This document shows positions 48,135 to 56,793 of a DNA stretch of 64,000 nucleotides, piece after piece (position 1 is the first letter of the stretch; every line of letters starts with the position of its first letter). The notes below the pieces were generated by a model. That model had not been told where the DNA came from, made no database searches, and saw nothing but the letters and a program-made list of their open reading frames with translations. The DNA lies in contig JADCCN010000006.1 in the NCBI GenBank assembly GCA_020252645.1, forward strand, positions 62,001-126,000, read 5' to 3'. This DNA is from Methylobacterium sp. (GTDB lineage: Bacteria > Pseudomonadota > Alphaproteobacteria > Rhizobiales > Beijerinckiaceae). The position numbers and the translations under genes were made by a program.

Positions 48135-49559
48135 TCAGTCATCCGCGCTCACGAAGGTGATGCGCAGCATGTTCGTCGCACCCGGCGTGCCGAAGGGAAC
48201 GCCCGCAACCAGGATGATCCGCTGGCCGGGATTGGCGAATTCCTGCTCGCGCGCCGCGTGCGCGCCCCTGTGGGCCATGTCGTCCACATCCTTCGGGTCC
48301 TCGCCCACCACCGCATGCACACCCCAGACCAGTGCCAGCCGGCGCGCGGTGTTGCGCGAAGTGGTGAGCGCGAGGATCGGCGGATAAGGACGCTCACGCG
48401 CGATCCGCAGGGCCGTGGCACCCGAGGCGGTCCAGGCGACAATGGCGCGCAGATCCAGCGTCTCGGCCACGGAGCGCGCCGCGGCCGCGATGGCATCCGC
48501 GCCTGTGGGCTCGGGGGGCGAACGCTGGCCCGCGAGCAGCACGGGATAGTTCGGGTCTTTTTCGACCGCCTCGATGATCTTGTTCATCGTCTCGACGGCT
48601 TCGTAAACGAACTTGCCCGCCGCACTCTCGGCCGAGAGCATCACCGCATCCGCACCCTCGAACACCGCGGTCGCGACATCCGATACCTCGGCACGCGTGG
48701 GTGTGGGGCTGACGATCATCGATTCGAGCATCTGCGTCGCAACCACGACCGGCTTGCCGAGCTTGCGCGCCATGCGGGTGATTCGCTTCTGCAAGCCGGG
48801 CACGACCTCCAGCGGCAGTTCCACGCCGAGATCGCCGCGCGCCACCATCAGGGCATCGGAAAGCTCCATGATCTCCTCGAGCCGCTCGATGGCCTGCGGC
48901 TTCTCGAGCTTCGCCATCACCAGGGCGCGTCCCCGCGCGATCTTCTTCACCTCCGCCACGTCTTCCGGGCGCTGCACGAAGGAAAGCGCGATCCAGTCCA
49001 CTCCCGCTTCGAGCGCGGCGGCGAGATCGGATCGATCCTTCGGTGTAAGTGCGGAGGTCGGCAGGATGGTATCCGGCAGGCTCACGCCCTTCTTGTTGGA
49101 GATCGGCCCGGAGAATTCAACGCGGATCACCACCTTTTTCGGCGCGGCTTCGACCACGACGAAGATCAGCTTGCCGTCATCGATCAGCACACGATGGCCT
49201 GCGCGCAGGGATTTGAGGATTTCCGGATGCGGCAGTTGCACGCGGGTGGCGTCACCCGGCGCGGGATCACTGTCGAGCGTGAAAAGCTGCCCCTTCTCGA
49301 GCATCACCGGCGGGTTGGCAAAGGTGCCGACGCGCAGTTTGGGCCCCTGAAGATCGGCGAGAATGCCGATGGGGCGGCCGATTTCCGCCTCAAGCCCCCG
49401 GAGCTGCTTCACGCGCGCTTCCAGCACCTCGTGGCTCGAATGGCTCATGTTGATTCGGAAAACATCCGCCCCGGCCTCGAACAGGCGGCGGACGGTGGCG
49501 TCATCCTGGGAAGCGGGCCCCAGGGTGGCGAGAATTTTGGTGCGTCGGTTGCGTCTCAT
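48135..49559 (-). CDS. pyk: pyruvate kinase
   Basis: Converts phosphoenolpyruvate and ADP to pyruvate and ATP. The 474-aa protein has MRRNRRTKILATLGPASQDD, FRINMSHSSHE, VMAKLEKPQAIERLEEIMEL (active-site Lys), DALMVARGDLGVELPLE (metal Glu/Asp), VVATQMLESMIVSPTPTRAE, and the C-terminal allosteric domain (ARSVAETLDLRAIVAWTASG). AAGGAAC is directly upstream of the ATG. Its neighbour, glycerate 2-kinase, feeds the same part of glycolysis. Confidence 0.97.
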   Translation of the reverse strand: MRRNRRTKILATLGPASQDDATVRRLFEAGADVFRINMSHSSHEVLEARVKQLRGLEAEIGRPIGILADLQGPKLRVGTFANPPVMLEKGQLFTLDSDPAPGDATRVQLPHPEILKSLRAGHRVLIDDGKLIFVVVEAAPKKVVIRVEFSGPISNKKGVSLPDTILPTSALTPKDRSDLAAALEAGVDWIALSFVQRPEDVAEVKKIARGRALVMAKLEKPQAIERLEEIMELSDALMVARGDLGVELPLEVVPGLQKRITRMARKLGKPVVVATQMLESMIVSPTPTRAEVSDVATAVFEGADAVMLSAESAAGKFVYEAVETMNKIIEAVEKDPNYPVLLAGQRSPPEPTGADAIAAAARSVAETLDLRAIVAWTASGATALRIARERPYPPILALTTSRNTARRLALVWGVHAVVGEDPKDVDDMAHRGAHAAREQEFANPGQRIILVAGVPFGTPGATNMLRITFVSADD

Positions 49560-49649
49560 GGTTCCTTGAACCTGGCCCTCTTCATGTCCTGCCGGGGCAG
49601 GGTTTGGGCCAGCATTGAAGAACCTGGGACCGAGAAGGGTCGCAGAGCC

Positions 49650-50093
49650 TCAGGGCCGGCCCGTGACGAGCCCGCCATCCCCCAGTTCCACCGTCCAGTC
49701 GCTTTGTTGCCCGGTATCGATCTCGATGAACCCGGCGCGCTCGAAACCTCGCGCATAGCAATCCAGCGGCCCACGGATCGAAAACTCAGTATCGCGGACA
49801 CAGAGGATATTGGTCCCGCTCCAATCCCCCCCGCGATCATAATCCACGGCATGCAAATAGAAAAAGCGGGAATTGAGCTGGCCGCGAATAATTGTTTCGC
49901 AGCGCCCCGGCTTGAGGTTGAACCAGCCCTCGGTGACCCAGACCGGGCCATCGAGGTAGCCAATCGCCACGCCCACGCGGCCAGAACTGGTGTTGCAGAC
50001 GCGCAGATCGGCCTTGGCCGGCGCGGAAAGGCCCAGCATTCCCGCAAAAGCGAGACCCAACAGCGCCATCATGCTTCGCGAGCGAGCCGTCAC
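49650..50093 (-). CDS. DUF1036 domain-containing secreted protein
   Basis: A 147-aa protein with signal peptide (MMALLGLAFAGMLGLSAPAKA). The mature part, DLRVCNTSSGRVGVAIGYLD, WVTEGWFNLKPGRCETIIRG and FYLHAVDYDRGGDWSGTNIL with paired Cys, is the DUF1036 pattern. Function unknown. GTG start at 50093 overlaps the glycerate kinase stop (GTGA), so it is translationally coupled to it. Confidence 0.88.
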   Translation of the reverse strand: MTARSRSMMALLGLAFAGMLGLSAPAKADLRVCNTSSGRVGVAIGYLDGPVWVTEGWFNLKPGRCETIIRGQLNSRFFYLHAVDYDRGGDWSGTNILCVRDTEFSIRGPLDCYARGFERAGFIEIDTGQQSDWTVELGDGGLVTGRP

Positions 50094-51400
50094 GCGCGGC
50101 CCTCGCGCAGAATCACACGTAAATCATTCGCGTTGGTGAAGGTCGGTCCCGGCACGTAGAGATCTCCAAGAGCGCGGAAGAAAGCGGATGAATCGTTATT
50201 CTCCAGCATCGTGGCGGCATCAAGCCCGGCTTCATGCGCCCGCTTCAGCGTCGAGGCATCCATGAAGGCCCCGGCAGGATCATCCGCGCGGCCGACACCG
50301 CCATCCGTGCCATCGGTATCGGCCGCGAGCGCCGCGATTCCCTTAGCGCCCCGAAGACCGAGCGCGAGCGCCATCGCATATTCCTGGTTCGGCCCGCCCC
50401 GTCCCTTGCCCTTGATCGTGACGGTCAGCTCACCGCCCGAGAGGAAGGCGAGATTCTCACCCGGCGCGGCCGCCAGCGCGCGGCGTGCATGCGCCGCGGC
50501 GATCTCACGCGCCTCGCCCTCGATTGCATGGCCGAGATCGACCACGCAATAGCCCAGGGATTCGGCCTTCCTCCACGCGGCATGCCAGGCATCCGCGGGC
50601 CTGGCGGCGACGATCGCGCGGGAGCGGGCAAAGCAGGCATCGCCCGGTTTGGGGGATTCGCTTCCTGGATCATCCAGCACCGCAAGGATGCTCGCGGCGG
50701 GCCGAAGCCGGTAGCGCGCCACCACGGCCCGGGCCTCTTCCAGCCTGGAAGGATCGGGGATCGTCGGCCCCGAACCGATGAGGCTCAGTTCGTCACCCGG
50801 AACATCGGAGAGCGCGAGGGTCACGATCTCCGCGCCCTGCATCAGCGCCGCGAGCCGCCCGCCCTTCACGCGGCTGATATGCTTCCTCAGGATGTTGATC
50901 TCGCCGATGGGCACGCCGGCGCGCAGCATCTGGCGGGTGAGATCCTGCTTCTCCGCCAGGGTGATCGCCCCCAGCGGCGCCACGAGATTGGCCGAGGCCC
51001 CGCCCGAGAGCAGGAAGATCACGAGATCATGGGGCGAGACAAGCTGCGCCCGCCGCATCATCTCGGCGGTGGCCGAGAGGCCCGCCTCATCCGGCACCGG
51101 ATGGCCCGCTTCCATGGCATCGAGGATCGCGAGGGGGCGACCATAGCCATGCCGGGCAATCGCAAGGCCCGAAAGCCGATCCGGCCCGAGGCCCAGCGCG
51201 CGATAATGCGCCTCGGCCGTCTCCGCCATCGAGCCCGCCGCCTTGCCCGCCGCGAAAATCATCACGCGCTGCCTTTCTGCGGGCGCAGGCAGGTGCGGCG
51301 GCAGGAAGATCGGGGGCTTCACCGCCTCGATCGCGGCTTCGACAATCCTCTGGGCATCGGCCCGCAGGCGGGTTGCCGTTTCGGAAGAAGGAGCAATCAT
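50090..51400 (-). CDS. glycerate 2-kinase (DUF4147 / MOFRL family)
   Basis: Phosphorylates D-glycerate to 2-phosphoglycerate. The 436-aa protein has FAAGKAAGSMAETAEA, HPVPDEAGLSATAEMM, FLLSGGASANLVAPLG, HISRVKGGRLAALM, SDVPGDELSLIGSGPTIPDP, and the C-terminal MOFRL domain (FLSGGELTVTIKGKGRGGPN, ALAADTDGTDGGVGRADDPA). Start is uncertain (51400 or 51412), with no clear Shine-Dalgarno. Divergent from the amidohydrolase gene at 51508. Its product feeds pyruvate kinase after enolase. Confidence 0.9.
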   Translation of the reverse strand: MIAPSSETATRLRADAQRIVEAAIEAVKPPIFLPPHLPAPAERQRVMIFAAGKAAGSMAETAEAHYRALGLGPDRLSGLAIARHGYGRPLAILDAMEAGHPVPDEAGLSATAEMMRRAQLVSPHDLVIFLLSGGASANLVAPLGAITLAEKQDLTRQMLRAGVPIGEINILRKHISRVKGGRLAALMQGAEIVTLALSDVPGDELSLIGSGPTIPDPSRLEEARAVVARYRLRPAASILAVLDDPGSESPKPGDACFARSRAIVAARPADAWHAAWRKAESLGYCVVDLGHAIEGEAREIAAAHARRALAAAPGENLAFLSGGELTVTIKGKGRGGPNQEYAMALALGLRGAKGIAALAADTDGTDGGVGRADDPAGAFMDASTLKRAHEAGLDAATMLENNDSSAFFRALGDLYVPGPTFTNANDLRVILREGRA

Positions 51401-51507
51401 CGGAGAGGCCATCGGGGCAGGAATTTCGGTCGCGGCGAGCGATTTCGCCGTTGATCCCTTCTGCCCTTTGGTGGAGAAGGCCGCAACCACGAAGAGGATG
51501 CTTCCCC

Positions 51508-52299
51508 TTGCCGATCGCCCGCGAAGAGGCCGAAGCCTTCGAGATCATTCCCGGCAGGCCCGATATCGGCCTGCTGGTTCTCTGCGACCATGCCAGCGCG
51601 TATATCCCATCGGAATATGCCGATCTCGGCCTCTGTTCGGAGCAGCTTTCACGCCACATCGCCTATGATATCGGCGCGGCCGATGCGAGCCGGCAGATCG
51701 CCGAAGAATTCGGCTGCCCGGCCGTGCTCAGCCGCTTCTCGCGCCTGCTGATCGATCCCAATCGCGGCGAGGATGACCCGACCCTCGTGATGCGTATCGC
51801 CGATGGTGCGCTGGTGCCCGGCAATGCCCGCATCGGTGACGACGAGATCGAAAGGCGCATCCACCGGTTCTACCGGCCCTATGACGATGCCATCGCCCGC
51901 ACCATCGCTGCCATGCGCGCGACGGGGAAGAACCCGGTCATTCTCGCCATGCATTCCTTCACGCCGGAGATGAAGGGCCGCAAGCGCCCCTGGCATGTGA
52001 CGGTGATCTGGGATTTCGATCCGCGCCTGAACGGGAGGCTTCTCGATGCCCTGTCGCGCGAGCCCGATCTCGTGGTGGGCGATAACGAGCCTTATCAGGG
52101 CGGCTATCGCGGCGACACGATGGATCGCCATGTCATCCGGGCGGGCCTCGCCCATGCCCTTGTTGAAATCCGGCAGGATCTGATCGGCACGGAAGTCGAC
52201 GCCCGTGCCTGGGGCAAGCGCCTCTCGGGCGTGCTGCGGCCGCTGCTTGCAAACCCGGATCTCTACGAGGCGCGCGTCCATGGCAGCCACCCCGCGTGA
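51508..52299 (+). CDS. N-formylglutamate amidohydrolase family protein (second copy)
   Basis: A 263-aa protein. Features: LLVLCDHASAYIPSEYADLG, FSRLLIDPNRGEDDPTLVMR, NPVILAMHSFTPEMKGRKRP and GDNEPYQGGYRGDTMDRHVI. It is shorter than, and well diverged from, the 45250 paralogue; this branch often acts on unknown N-formyl or amide substrates. TTG at 51508 with GAGGAT 9 nt upstream is the likely start, because no in-frame ATG is near; upstream in-frame codons overlap the glycerate kinase start region. Confidence 0.82.
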   Translation: MPIAREEAEAFEIIPGRPDIGLLVLCDHASAYIPSEYADLGLCSEQLSRHIAYDIGAADASRQIAEEFGCPAVLSRFSRLLIDPNRGEDDPTLVMRIADGALVPGNARIGDDEIERRIHRFYRPYDDAIARTIAAMRATGKNPVILAMHSFTPEMKGRKRPWHVTVIWDFDPRLNGRLLDALSREPDLVVGDNEPYQGGYRGDTMDRHVIRAGLAHALVEIRQDLIGTEVDARAWGKRLSGVLRPLLANPDLYEARVHGSHPA

Positions 52300-52405
52300 A
52301 AAGTCGAGACCGCGCGAAAGCCGGGGACAGCGACCATTGGGCGCTTGATCGCGCACCGCGCATCCGGCACTTCCGTCTCCAACCTTCCCGATCGAGAGAA
52401 CCACC

Positions 52406-52651
52406 ATGGATGACATTTCAAGCGCCGGCGCCGGCCAGCTCAAATCCATCATCGAGCGCATCGAGCGCCTCGAGGAGGAGAAGCGCAACATCGCTTCCGA
52501 CATCAAGGACGTCTATGCCGAGGCCAAGGGCCAGGGCTACGATACCAAGATCCTGCGCAAGGTGATCTCGCTGCGCAAAAAGGAACCGCATGAGCGGCAG
52601 GAGGAAGAGGCCCTGCTCGAGACCTACCTCAACGCGCTCGGGATGGCGTGA
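52406..52651 (+). CDS. gapR: GapR/DUF2312 family nucleoid-associated protein
   Basis: An 81-aa, mostly coiled-coil protein: [40 protein letters not shown] and [20 protein letters not shown]. In Caulobacter GapR binds overtwisted DNA ahead of the replication fork and stimulates topoisomerases; it is present across alphaproteobacteria. Sequence and length match. A RIME-like repeat follows 23 nt after the stop. Confidence 0.92.
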   Translation: MDDISSAGAGQLKSIIERIERLEEEKRNIASDIKDVYAEAKGQGYDTKILRKVISLRKKEPHERQEEEALLETYLNALGMA

Positions 52652-52674
52652 GGCACAAGGCAAATTCAGATCCG

Positions 52675-52717
52675 GCATTTTCCGATCCGGCCTTTGCCGG
52701 TTGATCACGGAAAAGGC
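52675..52717 (+). repeat. RIME-like palindromic repeat, diverged copy
   Basis: GCATTTTCCGATC at the 5' side and CCGGTTGATC then GAAAAGGC at the 3' side match the copy at 7354, but the loop has changed to CGGCCTTTGCCGG, which forms its own small hairpin. It lies between convergent gapR and the DUF882 gene. Confidence 0.65.
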
Positions 52718-52762
52718 GTCAAACATCGAAACTATAACGCGGGCCCTTTCGCGAACAGCGGA

Positions 52763-54376
52763 TCAGCGCGGATCATCATCTCCGGCCTGCGTGAAGCGGG
52801 CCGACATCGGCCGGATGAAGCGTCCGGCGAAACGCCCGTTGCCGATGGCTGCGGGCGTTGCCTTGCCAAGGCCCATCGCCACCACGCCGCGCTTCACCTC
52901 GCGCTCGACGGGTGGCGGGGCGACATTCACGACATGCATGGGGCGCGCAAGGCGCGTGGATTGAGCCGCAATCAGCACGGCAATATCGCCCCTGGCCGCG
53001 GCATCGACAGCATGCCTGACCGGAACGGGCGGATTGACCGGCGCAGCCGGAGGCGCGGAGACAGGGGGCGAGCGAAGAGGCGGCAAGGCCAGATCCGGCG
53101 CGGGCCGAAGCGAAGCGGCAGGCGGCGCCAGACTTGCGACCTGCGCGGCAGGCGGGGAAGCGGGCAGGCTCGCGATCGCGGCCGGTGTCGAGGACCGGAT
53201 CGGCGGCAGCGGCAGATCAGCCGGAACCGGGCCATTGGCGGCGATTGGCGCGATCTCGCCCAACCCGCGCGGACGGATGGGGGGAAGCGGCAGGCCGGCA
53301 ATCTCCACGAGCCCGGCCTGCGCCGGAACGGTCGCGGCCTGCGGCGGAACGGTCCCGGCCTGCGGCGGAACGGTCCCGGCCTGCGGCGGCGTGGCGGCGG
53401 CCGGCTCGCTGCCCGGCTGCGGACGCAACTCGGTCTGGCGCGGAAGGGGCGGGGCAGCCGCGAAAGCCGTCACGGCACCGGGCTGAACGGAAGCCACCAT
53501 GACGTTGTCGCCGGTTTCAGCACGTGGCTGCGCCACCGCCGCGACAGCCGCGACAGCCGCGCGGGCGTTGCGGCCGCGCGTCGTCGCGCGTTCGAGCCCG
53601 CCATCATCCTCCTCGCCCGAACCGAAGAGCAGCGCCCAGAGCGATTTGCCGCGATTCGAGATCACGGTGTCGTAATCGAGCGCCGAACCGCCGCGCGCCT
53701 GCACCTCCGCGAGCGCGAGCTGGTAATTCGCAAGCGGAATGCCATCGGCGGGGATATGGACGGTCTTGCCGTCAGGGAACAGGCGCTCGAGCTGATCGCG
53801 CGGCATGCGCGGCCATGACCGCACCGTTCCGACATCGAGATGCACGAAGGCCGAGCCGGCCGCCGGATAATATCCCACGCCGCCCCGCTGCAGGCGCATG
53901 CCGATCTCGCGCACCTTCGCCATGGAGACGCCGGGGATATGGAAATCCATCGCGTTGCCGCGCATGTGATGGCTGTTCTTCGCCACGCCGCGCGACCGGC
54001 GCGCAAGCATCGCGTTGGTGTTCGGCGAGCGATAGGCCGAGACGACCTTGACCGGCTCCGTCGCCCCGACCTCGCGATAGACATACCAGACGACGTCGAA
54101 CAGCTGCGGTGCCATCGCGGTCTGTTCGTCATTGCGCCAGTCGCGCAGGAAATGATTGAGCTGGGAAAGGGCGTTGCTGTCGAAGCTGCCATCGCGCCGG
54201 AAGGTCACGCGAAGGCGCTCCTGCGTGTGGGTATGGACGAGTTCGATCGTGCGGGTATCGCCATTCGCGACCGCGTCCTGCGTGCCGCGCACGCCCAGCA
54301 TCAGCGCACAGGCCGCAAGCGCCACCGAAAGGCTGCGCCTGCCCGCTCCCATGCTTCGGTGCCGAGGTCCGGTCAT
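52763..54376 (-). CDS. DUF882 / YcbK-like peptidase M15 domain protein
   Basis: A 537-aa exported protein. After an N-terminal signal segment (SLSVALAACALMLGV) the peptidase M15_3 domain shows LNHFLRDWRNDE, VVSAYRSPNTNAML, NSHHMRGNAMDFHIPG (zinc His and Asp), and SAFVHLDVGTVRSWPR (zinc His). Residues about 250-537 are a low-complexity Pro/Ala/Val tail with repeated PPQAGTV units, possibly a spacer to the cell wall. Related to D,D- or L,D-carboxypeptidases such as MepK. ATG 54376 follows GGGGGA. It lies beside an L,D-transpeptidase gene in the same direction. Confidence 0.85.
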   Translation of the reverse strand: MTGPRHRSMGAGRRSLSVALAACALMLGVRGTQDAVANGDTRTIELVHTHTQERLRVTFRRDGSFDSNALSQLNHFLRDWRNDEQTAMAPQLFDVVWYVYREVGATEPVKVVSAYRSPNTNAMLARRSRGVAKNSHHMRGNAMDFHIPGVSMAKVREIGMRLQRGGVGYYPAAGSAFVHLDVGTVRSWPRMPRDQLERLFPDGKTVHIPADGIPLANYQLALAEVQARGGSALDYDTVISNRGKSLWALLFGSGEEDDGGLERATTRGRNARAAVAAVAAVAQPRAETGDNVMVASVQPGAVTAFAAAPPLPRQTELRPQPGSEPAAATPPQAGTVPPQAGTVPPQAATVPAQAGLVEIAGLPLPPIRPRGLGEIAPIAANGPVPADLPLPPIRSSTPAAIASLPASPPAAQVASLAPPAASLRPAPDLALPPLRSPPVSAPPAAPVNPPVPVRHAVDAAARGDIAVLIAAQSTRLARPMHVVNVAPPPVEREVKRGVVAMGLGKATPAAIGNGRFAGRFIRPMSARFTQAGDDDPR

Positions 54377-54515
54377 TCCCCCAACCCTGTCCGTCTCAAG
54401 CCAAGCCAGGCCGTGCAGCGGCCGGGAGAGTCTGAATGCCGGCAAGACATGGCAGGGGAACGTGGCGGAAAAACGCCTGAAGCTCCATGACATTGCGCAA
54501 GGACGACGATTGGGA

Positions 54516-56687
54516 TCAGAGCGAGAGGGCGCGACGGATACGCAAATCATGCCCGTAAAGGTCCGGCTTGCGGACCAGAGCACCGTTCTCGTCGACCGAC
54601 AATGTGAAATAGGCAAGATGCACCGGCACCGCTTCGGTGAGGCGGATCGTGCGCTCACCGCTGCCGACCATGGCCCGCAATTGCCGCTCGCTCAGCCCCT
54701 GCCGCTTCAAGAGCAAATGCTCCGCCAGGACGAAAGGCTGGTCCACGCGCACGCAGCCGGAGCTGAAGGCCCGGATTTCGTTGCGGAACAGGTGCCGGCC
54801 GGGCGTATCATGCAGGTAGACCGCATGCGAGTTCGGGAACATGAACTTCACATGCCCCAGCGCATTCCGCTCGCCCGGCGGCTGGCGCACGGAGATCGAG
54901 CGACCATTCCGGATCACCTGGTAGCCCATGCGCGCGGCATAGGATGGATCGGCCGCGAGTTTCGGAAGCACATCCTTCCGAAGGATGGTGGGCGGAATAT
55001 ACCAGGACGGATTGACGACCAGGAATTCCATCTTGTCGGAGAAAACCGGTGTCTGCCGCTCGGGCTTGCCGACAATGATCCGCGTCTCGAAGACGCGCGC
55101 GCCCTCCTCCATCATCTGGAGGCGGAATTCCGGGATGTTCACGAAGATATGCGTGCGCCCGAGTTCCGGCGGAAGCCAGCGCCAGCGCTCCATATTGGCG
55201 ATGAGCATGCCTGAGAGATCTTCCGGCGCATTCCTCGCCTTCTGCTCGCGGTTCACCGGCGCGTCGGGATCCTGAAGCAGCGCGCGGGTGCGCGACGCGA
55301 TGCGGCCATCCGGCTTGAGGCCGTTGGCACGCTGGAATTCGCGAACCGCATCGGCAAGAGCGGCGTCATAGACGGGCTTTTCGCCCGCCGGCAGACCAAG
55401 GCGACGGCGCAGATGCGGCACGCGCGCATCTTCCTGGCCGGGCACCAGCACGGAGCCTTCCATGAAATTCGACGGAATTTCAGCGCGCGGGTGCGCGGAT
55501 TTCGGCGTGCTGGCCGTGGCTTCGGTCTCCTCTGCGGGCTCGGCGCGCAACCGGGCGAGAGCCTGCTTCAACACGCGATAACCCTCATGCTGCGGATTAT
55601 AGGCCGCGAGAACATTTCGCACGGCATCCGCCGTCTCCGCCCTGGCCACGCGCTCGAGAACCTCGCCCGCCGGCGGCAGGAAGAGTTCCGGCGTGAGCAT
55701 GGCGGAGAGCTTCGCCGGTTCGAGGCGGCCACCGCGCGCATCCTGCGCATAGGTCACGGCAGCGAGGCTCAGCAGCAGGTCGATCTCCGCACGCTTCTCC
55801 TCCGCACGCTTCTCCTCCGCGAGCGGCCCGGCCTTGGTGAGGTCGGAGAGCGAAAGCGGCACCAGCGAGAGCAGACGGCTCGGATCGAGGCCATCTTCTC
55901 CCGCCGAAGAGAGCTGCGCGACCAGCCCTCCGACCGATCCGGCCAGCCCGCCATCGGGCTTGAACCAAAGCGACTGCCAGTCGCGGGTCTCGTAGGCCGC
56001 GACGATCTCGTCGGCCACCGAAGGCCTGAGCCCGAGGCGCTGGCGATAGGGCTCGACAAGCGCCTTGGCGGCCTCCCGCGCAATCGACAGCCTGTAGGGC
56101 AGCGGCGCCAGAGGCTCCGCACGCCTGGGCGGCTCGATCCTGAGCGAGGAAAGGTCGAATTCCGGCGGCGCCGGGCGCTCGATGATGATCGGGCCAGCCT
56201 GCTGCTGCGGCGCCGGGCTCGGCTCCTCGGCCAGGCGCTTCTCGCGTTCCAGGATCGAGAGGTCGAAAGCCGGCGCGGGTGGAGTGTCGATGATGATGCG
56301 ATCAAGGCTCGCCATCGGAGCCGGCTCGGCAGGCATCAAGCCCGGGGGCGCGAGGCTGGCGCGGCGCTGCTCCTCCAACTCGGCCGGCATGGCAGGCGGC
56401 CCAGGATCGGGCAGGCGCGGGAGAACGATCAGGCCCTTGGTCCCGGACCGCTTGATCGGAACCGGCAAGGCAGGTGCTGCGGCATGAACCTGCATTTCCG
56501 GCCTGGCATCCGGATGGGCCTCGGCGCTCTGCTCCGGCGATGTCGCCAATGCGGTGGATGCCAGAAGAAGGCCCGCAAGGAAGGCGATGCGCCCGCCGGC
56601 CCAGCCTGGCCGAACCATCCTGCTGCCAAGCTCCTGCCTATGCTTTGACATCCGGGCCTCAAGCCCTCTGAGAAACGGGCCAATCAT
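54516..56687 (-). CDS. L,D-transpeptidase, YcbB type
   Basis: A 723-aa cell-wall crosslinking enzyme. An N-terminal hydrophobic anchor (IAFLAGLLLASTALA) leads to a Pro-rich linker, a helical scaffold domain (about 190-390), a PG_binding_1 domain (LRRRLGLPAGEKPVYDAALA) and the YkuD domain with NIPEFRLQMMEEGARVFETR, HAVYLHDTPGRHLF and SSGCVRVDQPFVLAEHLL, in which Cys is the nucleophile. It makes 3-3 crosslinks or attaches proteins. GGGAGAG precedes the ATG at 56687. A repeat of EEKRA (residues about 317-327) is seen in the scaffold. Confidence 0.92.
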   Translation of the reverse strand: MIGPFLRGLEARMSKHRQELGSRMVRPGWAGGRIAFLAGLLLASTALATSPEQSAEAHPDARPEMQVHAAAPALPVPIKRSGTKGLIVLPRLPDPGPPAMPAELEEQRRASLAPPGLMPAEPAPMASLDRIIIDTPPAPAFDLSILEREKRLAEEPSPAPQQQAGPIIIERPAPPEFDLSSLRIEPPRRAEPLAPLPYRLSIAREAAKALVEPYRQRLGLRPSVADEIVAAYETRDWQSLWFKPDGGLAGSVGGLVAQLSSAGEDGLDPSRLLSLVPLSLSDLTKAGPLAEEKRAEEKRAEIDLLLSLAAVTYAQDARGGRLEPAKLSAMLTPELFLPPAGEVLERVARAETADAVRNVLAAYNPQHEGYRVLKQALARLRAEPAEETEATASTPKSAHPRAEIPSNFMEGSVLVPGQEDARVPHLRRRLGLPAGEKPVYDAALADAVREFQRANGLKPDGRIASRTRALLQDPDAPVNREQKARNAPEDLSGMLIANMERWRWLPPELGRTHIFVNIPEFRLQMMEEGARVFETRIIVGKPERQTPVFSDKMEFLVVNPSWYIPPTILRKDVLPKLAADPSYAARMGYQVIRNGRSISVRQPPGERNALGHVKFMFPNSHAVYLHDTPGRHLFRNEIRAFSSGCVRVDQPFVLAEHLLLKRQGLSERQLRAMVGSGERTIRLTEAVPVHLAYFTLSVDENGALVRKPDLYGHDLRIRRALSL

Positions 56688-56793
56688 CGTTCGTCTCTCT
56701 CCCACGCGAGGCTGATTCCCGCAAGGGCGGCCAGTGGCGAATTTGGATGAGTGCAGTTCGAAATGCGCGGCCATTCCGTGCCATTCCGCATCT

